This document shows, one piece after another, positions 1 to 7,454 of a DNA stretch of 33,887 nucleotides; the first letter of the stretch is position 1; every line of letters begins with the position of its first letter. The stretch is from NCBI GenBank assembly GCA_022703445.1, contig JAKLDR010000045.1, positions 1 to 33,887 of the forward strand, given 5' to 3'. The position numbers and the translations under genes were made by a program. Under the pieces are notes generated by a model. The model did no database searches. It was not told the DNA's origin and saw only the letters and a program-made list of their open reading frames with translations. This DNA comes from Planctomycetota bacterium. GTDB taxonomy: Bacteria > Planctomycetota > SZUA-567 > JAKLDR01.

Positions 1-1
1 C

Positions 2-484
2 GAGCGGCTGACCCGCTGGGAGGCCTTCGGCCTTTCCTGCGACCTGCCGTCCGAGCTGCGCGCCGCCGAGACGCGCTTCAGCCAGGGCTTCGTCAGCATG
101 GCGGCCGGCGAGCGCGGCCGGCACGTGGAAGTGGCCAGGTGGTCGCTGGCCGGCATCCACTTGGCCGGGATGGATCTGCGCCGCTTCTTCAGCGCCTATC
201 TGCTGAAGGCCCGCAACAGTCAGCGCCTGCACATCGAGGACGCGGCGGTGCTGTCGCATCCGGGGCTGCAGTACCACAGCCCGAGGCGCGTGCTCGAGCC
301 GCTGCGCGCCGGCATCCGCCGGCGGCTGGCAGTCTACCGCCCGGCGCACCTTACCGGCATGCTCTGGCACTGCGCCACGTCGAACCGCATCCTCATGCTC
401 AACCTGGCCAGCAACACCCCGAACGACATAGGCGCGGCGCGGCTCCTGGCCTCGCGGGTTCGCTGCTGTAAAGTCATGTTCTGA
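2..484 (+). CDS. C-terminal part of an unrecognised protein (5' truncated by window edge)
   Basis: The reading frame is open from the window edge to TGA at 482-484, giving about 160 residues with no start codon visible; an internal ATG at 98 is probably not the start because the frame stays coding-like upstream of it. The protein is rich in Arg, Leu and Ala. Near its end a CATSNRILMLNLAS segment looks conserved-like, but I do not recognise the family. No membrane segment or signal is visible. It lies 20 bases upstream of a PqqD-family gene on the same strand, so the two are probably one transcript and may work together. No function assigned. Confidence 0.6.
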   Translation, partial: ERLTRWEAFGLSCDLPSELRAAETRFSQGFVSMAAGERGRHVEVARWSLAGIHLAGMDLRRFFSAYLLKARNSQRLHIEDAAVLSHPGLQYHSPRRVLEPLRAGIRRRLAVYRPAHLTGMLWHCATSNRILMLNLASNTPNDIGAARLLASRVRCCKVMF

Positions 485-504
485 CGGTACGGAGGGGGCG
501 GGAC

Positions 505-924
505 TTGGGACTCTTCAGAAGCAGCAAGCCGGCAGCCCTGGATCGCCGGCGCAGCCTGGCGCTCAAGCCGCTGCGCAACCCCGGCGTGTCCTGGGAGCCG
601 GTTGGCGGCATAGGGCCGGTGTCCATCCGGATTCCCCTGGAGCGCAGGCCGGCCCCCAAGGCCGTGGTCTGGTTCGCCGCCAAACTGGCGCGCAAGCAGC
701 CCCCCGACTTCCGGACGCTGGAACTCGACGACGTCGGGTCGTTCATCTGGAGGCTGGCCGACGGAAGCCGCACGGTCCGCGATCTGATCTGGCAGCTGGC
801 CGTCGAACACAGGCTCAACCGCAAGGACGCGGAGGTGGCGCTGCTGGAGTTCCTGCGCCAGCTGTCGACCCGCAATCTTATGGCCTTTGCGGAACTGCCA
901 ACGCAGCAGACGGATAAGCCCTGA
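505..924 (+). CDS. PqqD-family peptide-binding protein
   Basis: A 139-residue protein. Residues about 70-130 (TLELDDVGSFIWRLADG, then a helical stretch ending LLEFLRQLSTRNLM) match the PqqD/RiPP-recognition-element pattern of a beta hairpin followed by helices. PqqD domains bind leader peptides and hand them to radical-SAM or other maturases. The N-terminal 60 residues are a basic extension, longer than in classical PqqD (about 90 residues). The TTG start is supported by GGAGGGGG at 491-498. No precursor peptide, radical-SAM enzyme or other pqq gene is in the window, so a role in PQQ synthesis is not supported. The partial gene upstream is the only candidate partner. Family call is fairly sure; function is open. 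Confidence 0.75.
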   Translation: MGLFRSSKPAALDRRRSLALKPLRNPGVSWEPVGGIGPVSIRIPLERRPAPKAVVWFAAKLARKQPPDFRTLELDDVGSFIWRLADGSRTVRDLIWQLAVEHRLNRKDAEVALLEFLRQLSTRNLMAFAELPTQQTDKP

Positions 925-976
925 ACCAGCCTTGAGGCCTGACGCGGGCTGAAGGCACAGATATCCGTCAGGTCCG

Positions 977-1009
977 ATAATATATGTTATGTTGCATAAT
1001 GCCATAATG
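977..1009. promoter_or_regulatory. AT-rich patch, possible promoter region
   Basis: A run of about 33 bases (ATAATATATGTTATG..., with CATAATGC repeated) is strikingly AT-rich in otherwise GC-rich DNA. It sits in the 181-base gap between the PqqD gene and the next plus-strand reading frame. Several -10-like hexamers are present (TATGTT, CATAAT), but no convincing -35 box at 16-18 bases could be paired with them. Promoter function is inferred from composition and position only. Confidence 0.25.
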
Positions 1010-1105
1010 CCGCAGGGGTCAAGCCCAGCCCCCATGTTCCATTGGGCACGGCGGCCACGTTGACTGTCAATTGGCCGGTCCGGATCAGGCGATGGCCATT
1101 GACAC

Positions 1106-1672
1106 GTGCTGGTTCGGAGGACCTACCTGGCCTCGGTCGGCTGTTCGGCGGTCGGGATGGCTGTGCTGGCGGCGATCGTCGGAGGCATCTGGGCGGCCAA
1201 CAGCAGCAGTCCAAGCGCCGGCGGGAACGCCGTGATCGCGGTGTTGGCCACGCTGGGAGCCGGGGCACTGGGAGGCTTCCTTTGGGCCCGGTTCGTCACC
1301 AGACGCCAGACCGAACGGGACAAGAAGGCGATGACTGACGACGAGTTCCTCAATCTCATCGCCAAATGCGAGCAGGGCCAGCTTGACCACGCTCTGGCCT
1401 GGCACTTCAGCATCGGCAACAAGCAGCCCGGCGACCGCGTCATGGTGGTCTCGCTGGGCCTGCGCGACGAGTTCGGCGGGTTGCAGGGAGTGCCGGCGGA
1501 CATATGCACGGATCAGATCCTGGGCAGGCTGGACTCCGGGGCCTTAGCGCCGCAGCGGAAAAGCGGGGCGCGGCTTCCGGCTGTCCGGAGGCCGCGCCCC
1601 GAGGTAGGCGCGTCTGGAGTGGCTCAGGTCAACGCTGCTGCCCCGCCCTCCCCTGCACCACGCGCACCCTGA
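1106..1672 (+). CDS. Small membrane protein of unknown function
   Basis: A GTG-started frame of 188 residues. Two hydrophobic helices are visible at about residues 9-32 and 42-64, followed by a soluble region (MTDDEFLNLIAKCEQGQLDH and on) of about 70 residues with ordinary codon-like composition. A stop lies just before the GTG, so this is the only upstream start, and no clear ribosome binding site precedes it. The last 45 residues are Ala/Pro/Arg-rich, run through a strong hairpin at 1565-1600 and overlap the convergent gene by 44 bases, so the native C-terminus may lie earlier, with a frameshift or sequence error possible. No family recognised. Confidence 0.45.
   Translation: MLVRRTYLASVGCSAVGMAVLAAIVGGIWAANSSSPSAGGNAVIAVLATLGAGALGGFLWARFVTRRQTERDKKAMTDDEFLNLIAKCEQGQLDHALAWHFSIGNKQPGDRVMVVSLGLRDEFGGLQGVPADICTDQILGRLDSGALAPQRKSGARLPAVRRPRPEVGASGVAQVNAAAPPSPAPRAP
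1565..1600 (-). terminator. Strong hairpin, probable terminator of the minus-strand isomerase-like gene
   Basis: GGGGCGCGGC (1565-1574) pairs perfectly with GCCGCGCCCC (1591-1600). The stem continues inward through TTCCGG/CCGGAG with one G-T pair, giving a 16-bp stem and a 4-base loop (CTGT, 1581-1584). Read on the minus strand it lies 29 bases beyond the stop of the isomerase-like gene and is followed by GCTTTTCC, a short T run, which favours termination on that strand. The plus-strand side has no T run. Confidence 0.6.
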
Positions 1673-3161
1673 AACCCAGCTCCTGGGACAACGCCACCAT
1701 TTCCTCGAAGACGTCGCCGTAGCAGACGGCGATGTGGTTCGAGAGATAGTGGGCCATGATGGTGTCCATCCGGCAGCCGAGGTCAGCGGCCATGAAGGGC
1801 CACTCCGGCGTGGTGCCCTGCCACCAGGCGTCGCGCTTCTTGGGGGGCATCTTGACGGACTCGCCTCGGCCGACGTCCATGCAGAGCTCGCCGCCCTTGA
1901 GGTAGGCCCGCGCCCAGGTGAGCTTGCCGGGCAGGCTCTCGCCGGCGAAGGTGCCGCCCGGAACCGGGAAGTAGCCCTTCGGCTGGCGGTAACTGTGCAC
2001 GCCGCGCAGGGTGTTCGGATTGTGGCTGAAGGGATAGGCGCCGCAGGAGCCGGAGTTGAGGAGCACCCAGAGGAAGCGGCCGTCGTGCTCGCCGCCCCAG
2101 CGCACGTCGTGGAAGAGCGTCGACTGGTGCAGGCCCTTGGCCTTGAGGAGCCGCTTCATCAGCTCCATGGGCACGAGGTTGCCCTGGTCGGCTTCGGTCG
2201 AGCAGACCACCGTGTCGCCGTTCGTCTCCGGACGGCAGACCGAGTTGAGCAGCCCCTCGGAGAAGTCCGACGGCGGACGCAGGGGCAGCAGGCCGAGTTG
2301 GTACTGCCAGCCGACGCAGTCGATCTTGAACTCCTTGACCAGGTCCAGCACCACCAGGTAGTCGCGGAGCTGCTCGCGCGTCGAGTTCTCGGTGAAGTCC
2401 TCGGCGCCCTTCTCTCCCCAGTGGAACGTGACGCCTTTGGCCTGCACGAACTTGAGCGCGGCGTCCAGGCGCTTCGCGTCGATGCGCCGGCCGCGGTCGA
2501 TGATCCAGGCCTGGTCGACCTTGTGCTCGGAGAATCCAACCGAGTTGAGCAGACGGTGGCCGAAGTAGCCGTTGATCATCCCCATGGAGGTGTCGCCGAG
2601 CATCAGGGCGAGCACCCGCCGGCGGCGGATCTCCGCGGCGACTCCCGCGGCCAGCTTCGAGGCCGCCGGAGAGACCGCCGCATGGTAGGCCAGTTCGTCC
2701 TCGGGGTAGGCGATCCGGCCGGTCGTGCACCACTCCTCCAGGCGCGCCATGAAGGTCGCGTCCCTGGTCCAGTCCTTGGCTTCCGTCCAGGCGCGGGAGT
2801 GCTTGCGGCCTACCGTCTCCAGGCAGGCGCCGGTGTTGAGCAGTCCGACCAGCCCCGGCCAGGTGCCGGAGAAGTTGCTGGCCAAGAGCAGCGGGTTGTC
2901 CTTGCCGACCACGCCATCGGTGGTGTGCGGACCGTAGACCCAGTGGACGAAGACCCCGATCAGCGGGTCGTCCACCGGCCCGAGCTTCTCGATCGCCTCG
3001 TGAGGCTTGGTGAGGTAGCCCTTGATCCGGTAGCTGGAGCGGCCGAGCTTCTTCAGGGCGCGTTCCATCTGAACTGTGGCCGCCTCCATCTGCGGAAGGG
3101 CCTGCTCGTTGGGACGGGTCCGGTAGTCGCCGGGCCAGAAGATGGCAACCTTGGTCTTCAT
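1629..3161 (-). CDS. L-fucose/L-arabinose isomerase-like protein
   Basis: A 510-residue protein. The N-terminus (MKTKVAIFWPGDYR) and the segment around CSTEADQGNLVPMELMKRLL followed by a HDVRWGG motif resemble the fucose isomerase fold, where a Glu (E. coli FucI E337) and an Asp (D361) act in metal binding and proton transfer. E323 and D352 are the candidate equivalents here. Length fits the family (about 500-590). It may interconvert a sugar released by the neighbouring GH116 enzyme, but substrate and even activity are unproven, since many members of this fold are uncharacterised. The ATG start has GGAGGAG about 10 bases upstream. It lies downstream of the GH116 gene on the same strand, separated by a repeat-bounded cassette, and ends before a strong hairpin. 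Confidence 0.7.
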   Translation of the reverse strand: MKTKVAIFWPGDYRTRPNEQALPQMEAATVQMERALKKLGRSSYRIKGYLTKPHEAIEKLGPVDDPLIGVFVHWVYGPHTTDGVVGKDNPLLLASNFSGTWPGLVGLLNTGACLETVGRKHSRAWTEAKDWTRDATFMARLEEWCTTGRIAYPEDELAYHAAVSPAASKLAAGVAAEIRRRRVLALMLGDTSMGMINGYFGHRLLNSVGFSEHKVDQAWIIDRGRRIDAKRLDAALKFVQAKGVTFHWGEKGAEDFTENSTREQLRDYLVVLDLVKEFKIDCVGWQYQLGLLPLRPPSDFSEGLLNSVCRPETNGDTVVCSTEADQGNLVPMELMKRLLKAKGLHQSTLFHDVRWGGEHDGRFLWVLLNSGSCGAYPFSHNPNTLRGVHSYRQPKGYFPVPGGTFAGESLPGKLTWARAYLKGGELCMDVGRGESVKMPPKKRDAWWQGTTPEWPFMAADLGCRMDTIMAHYLSNHIAVCYGDVFEEMVALSQELGFRVRVVQGRAGQQR

Positions 3162-3182
3162 CGCTCGTACTCCTCCATTATC

Positions 3183-3476
3183 TCAGTGCCTGGCCGCAGG
3201 GGCGGCCAAAGAAGGGGCGAACATGCAACATCCCCCTCGACACACTTCCGCTCGGGGCCCTGAGCATTGTCGAAGGGCAACACGCAACATGCGACACGCA
3301 ATGAAGCAGCGGAAAGGGCCGATTTCATTGGGTTGCCTTTCGTGATCGCGAGGTTGGTCAGCCACGTGATTGGCAGCTCGCGACCTGGGCAGTGCATCCG
3401 TGAGCTGCACAATGCGGGCGGCGTAGGCCAAGAGCCTGTCTTCCAGATCGTACTTCCGTTGTTCATCGACCTTCAT
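3183..3476 (-). pseudogene. Decayed four-helix-bundle (23S rRNA-intervening-sequence) protein
   Basis: From ATG at 3476 (minus strand, after an AGAGAGGAAT ribosome-binding-like stretch) the frame gives MKVDEQRKYDLEDRLLAYAA and continues to about residue 41 (...RSRAANHVADQ). This is the typical start of the small four-helix-bundle proteins named after 23S rRNA intervening sequences, which normally run to about 120 residues. After residue 41 the expected helices 2-4 are absent: the frame passes into Arg/Pro/Cys-rich sequence and into palindromic repeats. This is best explained by an internal deletion and loss of frame. It lies almost wholly within the inverted-repeat-bounded cassette described separately. 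Confidence 0.6.
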
Positions 3477-3537
3477 TGACAGATTCCTCTCTATCTCTCT
3501 GCATGTTGTATGTCGCATGTTGAATGTTGCATGTTCG
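3218..3537. mobile_element. Inverted-repeat-bounded cassette (MITE-like)
   Basis: CGAACATGCAACAT at 3218-3231 is a perfect inverted copy of ATGTTGCATGTTCG at 3524-3537. Just inside, CAACATGCGACACGCAATG (3285-3303) is an imperfect inverted copy of the sequence at 3501-3522 (GCATGTTGTATGTCGCATGT and two more bases). The 320-bp unit carries the remnant four-helix-bundle gene and a palindrome and sits between two minus-strand genes of a sugar locus. No transposase and no target duplication were seen. Mobility is inferred from structure alone. It also accounts for most of the 379-base gap between the genes ending at 3541 and starting at 3161. Confidence 0.5.
3233..3277. repeat. 45-bp imperfect palindrome (REP-like)
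   Basis: Outer arms CCCCTCGACA (3233-3242) and TGTCGAAGGG (3268-3277) pair with one mismatch. The centre GCTCGGGGCCCTGAGC is a second near-perfect palindrome. It could form a hairpin in either strand of the transcript between the GH116 gene and the isomerase-like gene. Composition and form resemble dispersed palindromic repeats of bacterial genomes, but copy number cannot be judged from one window. Confidence 0.5.
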
Positions 3538-3540
3538 TCC

Positions 3541-6195
3541 TCACACTTCAACAGCCAGCGCTTGGCCGCGCCGGACCAAGGCGGGCTTGTCGAGTCGCAC
3601 GACACAGCCGTCCGCGGTCGTCTGGACCGTGGACTTGACGGACTTCTTCCCGAGGATCACACGCGCGGCCTTGCCGGCGAACGCCAGCGCCAGCTCGCGC
3701 ACGAGGAGTTCCCCAGCGATAACCTCGACGGCCGCGCGCTTCTTGCCCTTGCCTAGCTTCTGCCGGACGAGCCCCCAGGCCGTGCCGGTGGCGAAGAAGC
3801 AGACGAAGTCTTTCTGGGCGACTCGCGGCGCGATGGTCACCTTCCTGGCCGGCGCCGAGTAGCGGAAGCCGGACAGCGCCGGCAGCAGCGCCCAGCTGGC
3901 CAGCGACCGGGCGTAGTGGTTGCCGCACTCGTACTCGTTCCACGGGTTGCGGCGGACGCCGGTGTGCCTGTCGCGAACGCCCTTGACCACCGCCAGACCT
4001 TCCGCGACGAGCCCCTCCATGATCATGTGGCTTGCGGCCTGGTACTCGATGCCGCAGAAGACCTCGTCGGAGTACGGGAACGGGAACCGTGGCCGGCCGC
4101 CGCGAGGCCAGGTGCAGGCCAGCAGCGCGGCCTCGTCGTTGACGGCGTAGATCCGCTGCGGGTTGGCGTGGGTCGAAAGGTCAGACTTCCAGTTGTGCCG
4201 GAAGACCGCGGCCATAGCGGTCCGAACGTGCTCCGGGTCGAAGAGGTCGCCGAGGTCCAAGAGGTGCGCGAACCACTGGCCGATCAACTGGTCGGACAGG
4301 CAGCCGGCCCCGTACTGGTACTTGGGGAAAGCCGGGTCCTGGGGATCAATCGTCTTCGGCGAGCAGCAGCAGCCGGATCCCGGCGCGCAGGTCGGCGCAG
4401 TCTCGGCTGCGGCCGGTGGGCGGACATCCTGGATGTAGAACTCGCCGTTCCAGAGCTCGGCATCCATCTTCCGGCGGCCGCTCTCGTAGACCGCGCGGTA
4501 CTCCTCCGCCCTCCCCTCCTCTCCCAGGTGCCGCGCCATCTCCTCGGCGGCGCGCAGCGCGCCGAGGTAGAAGCCGCCCATCATGGTGTTGGGACCGTGG
4601 AACTCGACGTCGTAGGTGTTGTGCTGGCCGCACTCCATCACGCCGTCCTTATCCCGGTCCCACTCCTTCCATGCGTACTCGAGGGCCTTCTTGACGCTCG
4701 GCCAGAGCCGGCGCAGCCACTCGTCGCCGGCGCCGTTCTGCCACTCGCGGTAGACCTTCATGATGCCGCCCATCTGGCCGTCGCCGGCGGCGTGGAACTT
4801 GCCGTCCGCCTTGGTCCCGGGAGGCAGCGGCATGCGGAAGGTCATCTTGCCGTCGTCCTGGAGGTTGAAGGCGTAGTCGGTCTCGCGGATGGAACGCTCG
4901 AGCGACGGGAAGAGCGCAGCGAGCGCCTGGGCGTAGTTCCATACGTGGGTGCAGGTCCCCTCGCAGCAGCCGCCGTCCGGGTGGCAGCCCTCCCAGCCGT
5001 AGAAGGATCCGTCGGGCAGGCGCAGGCAGGTGGTGGTCTTGAGGATGGAGATCTGCGAGGAGACTGCGTCGAGCACGGCGGCCGGCAGCGTCGAGGCGAA
5101 CAGCGCCTCGGCGAACTGGCGCGTCTCGCGCTCCAGGCGCGCGGCGTTGGCGGCGGCGTACTCGGCCACCGCCGGAGCGTCGGCGTGAAGCTGCGCGTAG
5201 TGATTTCTCCAGACCGGGCCGTCGGCGCGGCGCTCGCTGCCGTGGCTGTTGCCCCAGTACTTCTCGGCGTTGGGCGTGTGCCAGGCGATGATCACCGGCA
5301 GCCGCACGGACCTGCCCGGGGCGATCCGGGCGCGGAGAGCCAGCGTGCCGATGTCACAGCCCTTCTCGCGCACCGCCGGTTCGGAGACCTCCTCCAGCGC
5401 GCCGGTGCTGATCTCGTCCCAGAAACGCTGGAGGGCGTCGAACCAGGAGCCGCGGAACCAGTGGGTCTGGACGAGCACGTTCCTGTGGTTGGTGGCCAGG
5501 GCCAGCGTCCCGAAGCGCGCCGAGTCGGGCCTGTGGCGGGCCGTGGACATGGCCAGTCCGCGGGCCGCGCCGGAGTCGAAGGGCTTGATGATGCCGTCGC
5601 CGACTTCGGGGTGACCGCAGCGGTTCTCGAGGCTCGCGGCCAGCACGACGTCCACCGGCTTCTTCCCGGCGTTCTTCAGCGTGAAGTTGAAGACCGCCGC
5701 CGGAAGCGAGGAGTCGTCCGGGTTGTGCGGGATGAAGGGATTGTAGGCCTCCAGACACACTTTGAGCGGCATCGCCGGGTCGGCGAAGGTCAGCCGCGCG
5801 AACGGGAAGGCCCCCTCGAACTCGACCGAACGGAAGTGCGGCAGCCCGCCGCCCGAGCCCCGGTGGAGCCTGCCGGAGCCGTCCCCTCCGAAGTCGGCCC
5901 CGCCGACCGGGCCCTGGACTACCCGGGTCACGGCCGGCTCGCCGGCGCGTTTGGCGTAGAGCGTGAAGAAGCTGCAGTCGAAGCCCAGCCCCTTGGCCGG
6001 CCGGTTGAAGATCTCGAAGTCCCGGAGCTGGCCCCATCCGCCCAGCGAGATCGAGCCGGTGCCGATCCCGCCGAGCGGGAAGGCGATGTTGTCTAGCTCC
6101 CGGCCGCGGTAGACGCGCGGGGCGCCGGGGCGGAAGAGATCCTTGCGAGAGCACTGCAAGTGTGCCGGCTGCTTCATCTTGAGCGTTCCCTTCAT
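3541..6195 (-). CDS. GH116-family glycosidase (glucosylceramidase/beta-glucosidase-like)
   Basis: An 884-residue protein. Residues about 33-310 carry the GH116 N-terminal beta-sandwich pattern (DNIAFPLGGIGTGSISLGGW; YNPFIPHNPDDSSLP). Residues about 370-840 form the (alpha/alpha)6 catalytic part. E412 in GCCEGTCTHVWNYAQ matches the family nucleophile region, and D529 in NTYDVEFHGPN matches the acid/base region (GBA2 E527/D677). A Cys-rich loop (residues 603-611, CAPGSGCCC) is unusual. No signal peptide is seen, so it is probably cytoplasmic. The ATG at 6195 overlaps the stop of the LacI-family gene (ATGA), implying translational coupling; a second ATG at 6177 has AAGGGA upstream and could be used instead. 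Substrate (a beta-glucoside or xyloside) is not determined. Confidence 0.88.
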   Translation of the reverse strand: MKGTLKMKQPAHLQCSRKDLFRPGAPRVYRGRELDNIAFPLGGIGTGSISLGGWGQLRDFEIFNRPAKGLGFDCSFFTLYAKRAGEPAVTRVVQGPVGGADFGGDGSGRLHRGSGGGLPHFRSVEFEGAFPFARLTFADPAMPLKVCLEAYNPFIPHNPDDSSLPAAVFNFTLKNAGKKPVDVVLAASLENRCGHPEVGDGIIKPFDSGAARGLAMSTARHRPDSARFGTLALATNHRNVLVQTHWFRGSWFDALQRFWDEISTGALEEVSEPAVREKGCDIGTLALRARIAPGRSVRLPVIIAWHTPNAEKYWGNSHGSERRADGPVWRNHYAQLHADAPAVAEYAAANAARLERETRQFAEALFASTLPAAVLDAVSSQISILKTTTCLRLPDGSFYGWEGCHPDGGCCEGTCTHVWNYAQALAALFPSLERSIRETDYAFNLQDDGKMTFRMPLPPGTKADGKFHAAGDGQMGGIMKVYREWQNGAGDEWLRRLWPSVKKALEYAWKEWDRDKDGVMECGQHNTYDVEFHGPNTMMGGFYLGALRAAEEMARHLGEEGRAEEYRAVYESGRRKMDAELWNGEFYIQDVRPPAAAETAPTCAPGSGCCCSPKTIDPQDPAFPKYQYGAGCLSDQLIGQWFAHLLDLGDLFDPEHVRTAMAAVFRHNWKSDLSTHANPQRIYAVNDEAALLACTWPRGGRPRFPFPYSDEVFCGIEYQAASHMIMEGLVAEGLAVVKGVRDRHTGVRRNPWNEYECGNHYARSLASWALLPALSGFRYSAPARKVTIAPRVAQKDFVCFFATGTAWGLVRQKLGKGKKRAAVEVIAGELLVRELALAFAGKAARVILGKKSVKSTVQTTADGCVVRLDKPALVRRGQALAVEV

Positions 6196-7208
6196 CTGCC
6201 GTCTGGTGGCGGCCGAAAGGTCTTTATGGCGATGGGCAGCATGAGTTCCCGAGGAGGATCCTTCAGACCCTGGATGCGCTCGATTAGCGCTCGCGCGGCG
6301 GTCCGGCCGATCTGGTCCTCCGGCTGCTCGGCCACGGCGATGGGCCGACCCAGGAACGGTGCATAGGGCACGCCGTCGAAGCCGGCCACGGCCACGCCCG
6401 CGGCTGCCTGCCCCCGCGTGCTCAGTTCCTCGAGGACCCCGGCCAGGATCCGGTTGTTGGCGGCGACGATGCCGTCCGGCGGTTCCGGCGCGTCCAGGAA
6501 GGCCGCGGCGGCGGTCCGGCCGTGCTCCACGGAAAATGGACCGGCGGCGGCCATCCCGGCCGGCAGCGGCAGTCCGGCCGTCGCCAGCCCCTGGCGGAAG
6601 CCGGCCAGGCGCTGGTCGGCGGTCCAGAGGCCGTCCGGGCCGGAGGCCATGGCCAGCCGCCGGCAGCCCATTCCGGCCAGCACCGCGACCAGTTCCGCGG
6701 CGGCCCGGCGGCTGTCGCAGAGCACCCGGTCGCAGCGCACCTCCTCGATCCGCCTGTCGATGGTGACCAGCGGGACCCCGGCAGCGACCAGGCTCTGCAG
6801 GGCGCCGAGCACTTCTCCGCCCTGCCCCGGCGCGACGATCAGTCCGTCGGCCGGCCTGGCCTGCAGTTCGCGGAGGTAGGCGATCTGGCGGTCGGCATCC
6901 TCGCCGGTGGCCGCCACCATCACGGTGTAGCCGGCGGCCGACGCCTCGGCCTCGACGGCTCCCGCGATGGTGGCGAAGAACGGGTTGGCCAGTTCAGTGA
7001 CCACCAGGCCCAGGGAGTGCGTCCGCCGGGTGCGCAGCGACCTGGCCATCACGTTTGGGCGGTAGCCTAGCCTGGCGGCCGCCCTGCGCACCCGGTCGGC
7101 AGTGGCGGCGGAGATCCTGTCGGCCTCCGCCCGGCCGGACAGGACTCGGCTGGCTGTCGGGACGCTTACCCGGGCGGCTCTGGCGACCTGTCGAAGGGTT
7201 GAGACCAT
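6192..7208 (-). CDS. LacI-family transcriptional regulator
   Basis: A 338-residue protein. Residues 4-50 are a LacI helix-turn-helix and hinge (LRQVARAARVSVPTASRVLS, then RLGYRPNVMARSLR). Residues about 62-330 form a periplasmic-binding-protein-like sugar domain (LGLVVTELANPFFATIAGAV; GVPLVTIDRR; VAVAGFDG). Such proteins repress sugar genes until a ligand binds. It heads the minus-strand transcript and overlaps the GH116 gene by 4 bases, so it very likely controls that gene and itself. An 18-bp palindrome upstream (7254-7271) fits its operator. The start ATG has AGGAAG about 7 bases upstream. The effector is unknown, probably a sugar handled by the GH116 enzyme. Confidence 0.93.
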   Translation of the reverse strand: MVSTLRQVARAARVSVPTASRVLSGRAEADRISAATADRVRRAAARLGYRPNVMARSLRTRRTHSLGLVVTELANPFFATIAGAVEAEASAAGYTVMVAATGEDADRQIAYLRELQARPADGLIVAPGQGGEVLGALQSLVAAGVPLVTIDRRIEEVRCDRVLCDSRRAAAELVAVLAGMGCRRLAMASGPDGLWTADQRLAGFRQGLATAGLPLPAGMAAAGPFSVEHGRTAAAAFLDAPEPPDGIVAANNRILAGVLEELSTRGQAAAGVAVAGFDGVPYAPFLGRPIAVAEQPEDQIGRTAARALIERIQGLKDPPRELMLPIAIKTFRPPPDGR

Positions 7209-7253
7209 GGGTGCTTCCTGGGAGGCCCTCTTCCTTCCGGGTGGCTGCTCACG

Positions 7254-7271
7254 TGCGCAATCGTTTGCGCA
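7254..7271. promoter_or_regulatory. LacI-type operator
   Basis: TGCGCAATCGTTTGCGCA is an 18-bp palindrome with one mismatched pair and the central CG typical of LacI-family operators. It covers about +1 to +17 of the predicted minus-strand promoter (7277-7305), the usual place for autorepression. The regulator encoded just downstream is the natural binder. Confidence 0.75.
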
Positions 7272-7276
7272 TAAGA

Positions 7277-7305
7277 ATATTACACCGCTCCCCTGGGCGA
7301 TTCAA
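7277..7305 (-). promoter_or_regulatory. Sigma-70-type promoter of the LacI/GH116 transcript
   Basis: On the minus strand TTGAAT (7305-7300) is followed by a 17-base spacer and TAATAT (7282-7277). The predicted start of transcription, near 7270, falls at the edge of the LacI-type operator. Confidence 0.6.
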
Positions 7306-7334
7306 GCCTTTTCCGGAACTTTCCGCGGCGGCGG

Positions 7335-7342
7335 TTTGCGCA
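7335..7342. promoter_or_regulatory. Operator half-site next to the ubiquitin-like operon promoter
   Basis: TTTGCGCA is identical to the right half of the palindrome at 7254-7271 and abuts the -35 box of the plus-strand promoter. The left half (GGCGGCGG) does not match, so binding would be weak or would need looping with the full operator about 80 bases away. Confidence 0.3.
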
Positions 7343-7370
7343 TTGACATGCAAGGGCGTGTGCATATCAT
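7343..7370 (+). promoter_or_regulatory. Sigma-70-type promoter of the ubiquitin-like operon
   Basis: A perfect -35 TTGACA (7343-7348), a 16-base spacer and -10 TATCAT (7365-7370) lie about 85 bases upstream of the first gene of the plus-strand run. No other equally good promoter was noticed before 18 kb, consistent with one long transcript. Confidence 0.6.
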
Positions 7371-7454
7371 GCTGTCTACAGCCTATCCGGCGAACCTGGG
7401 ACGGTTGGCGTTCTCCGGATGGGCTCTTTTTGGCCCTTGGCCGGGAGGGCGGTC

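Noticed and set aside
505..924. PQQ biosynthesis gene pqqD
   Set aside because: No pqqA, B, C or E nearby, and the protein has an unusual N-terminal extension; only the domain family is claimed.
3916..6096. 726-codon plus-strand frame opposite GH116
   Set aside because: Composition is low-complexity Val/Ala/Gly/Arg and no start signal was seen; GH116 on the minus strand has clear catalytic motifs.
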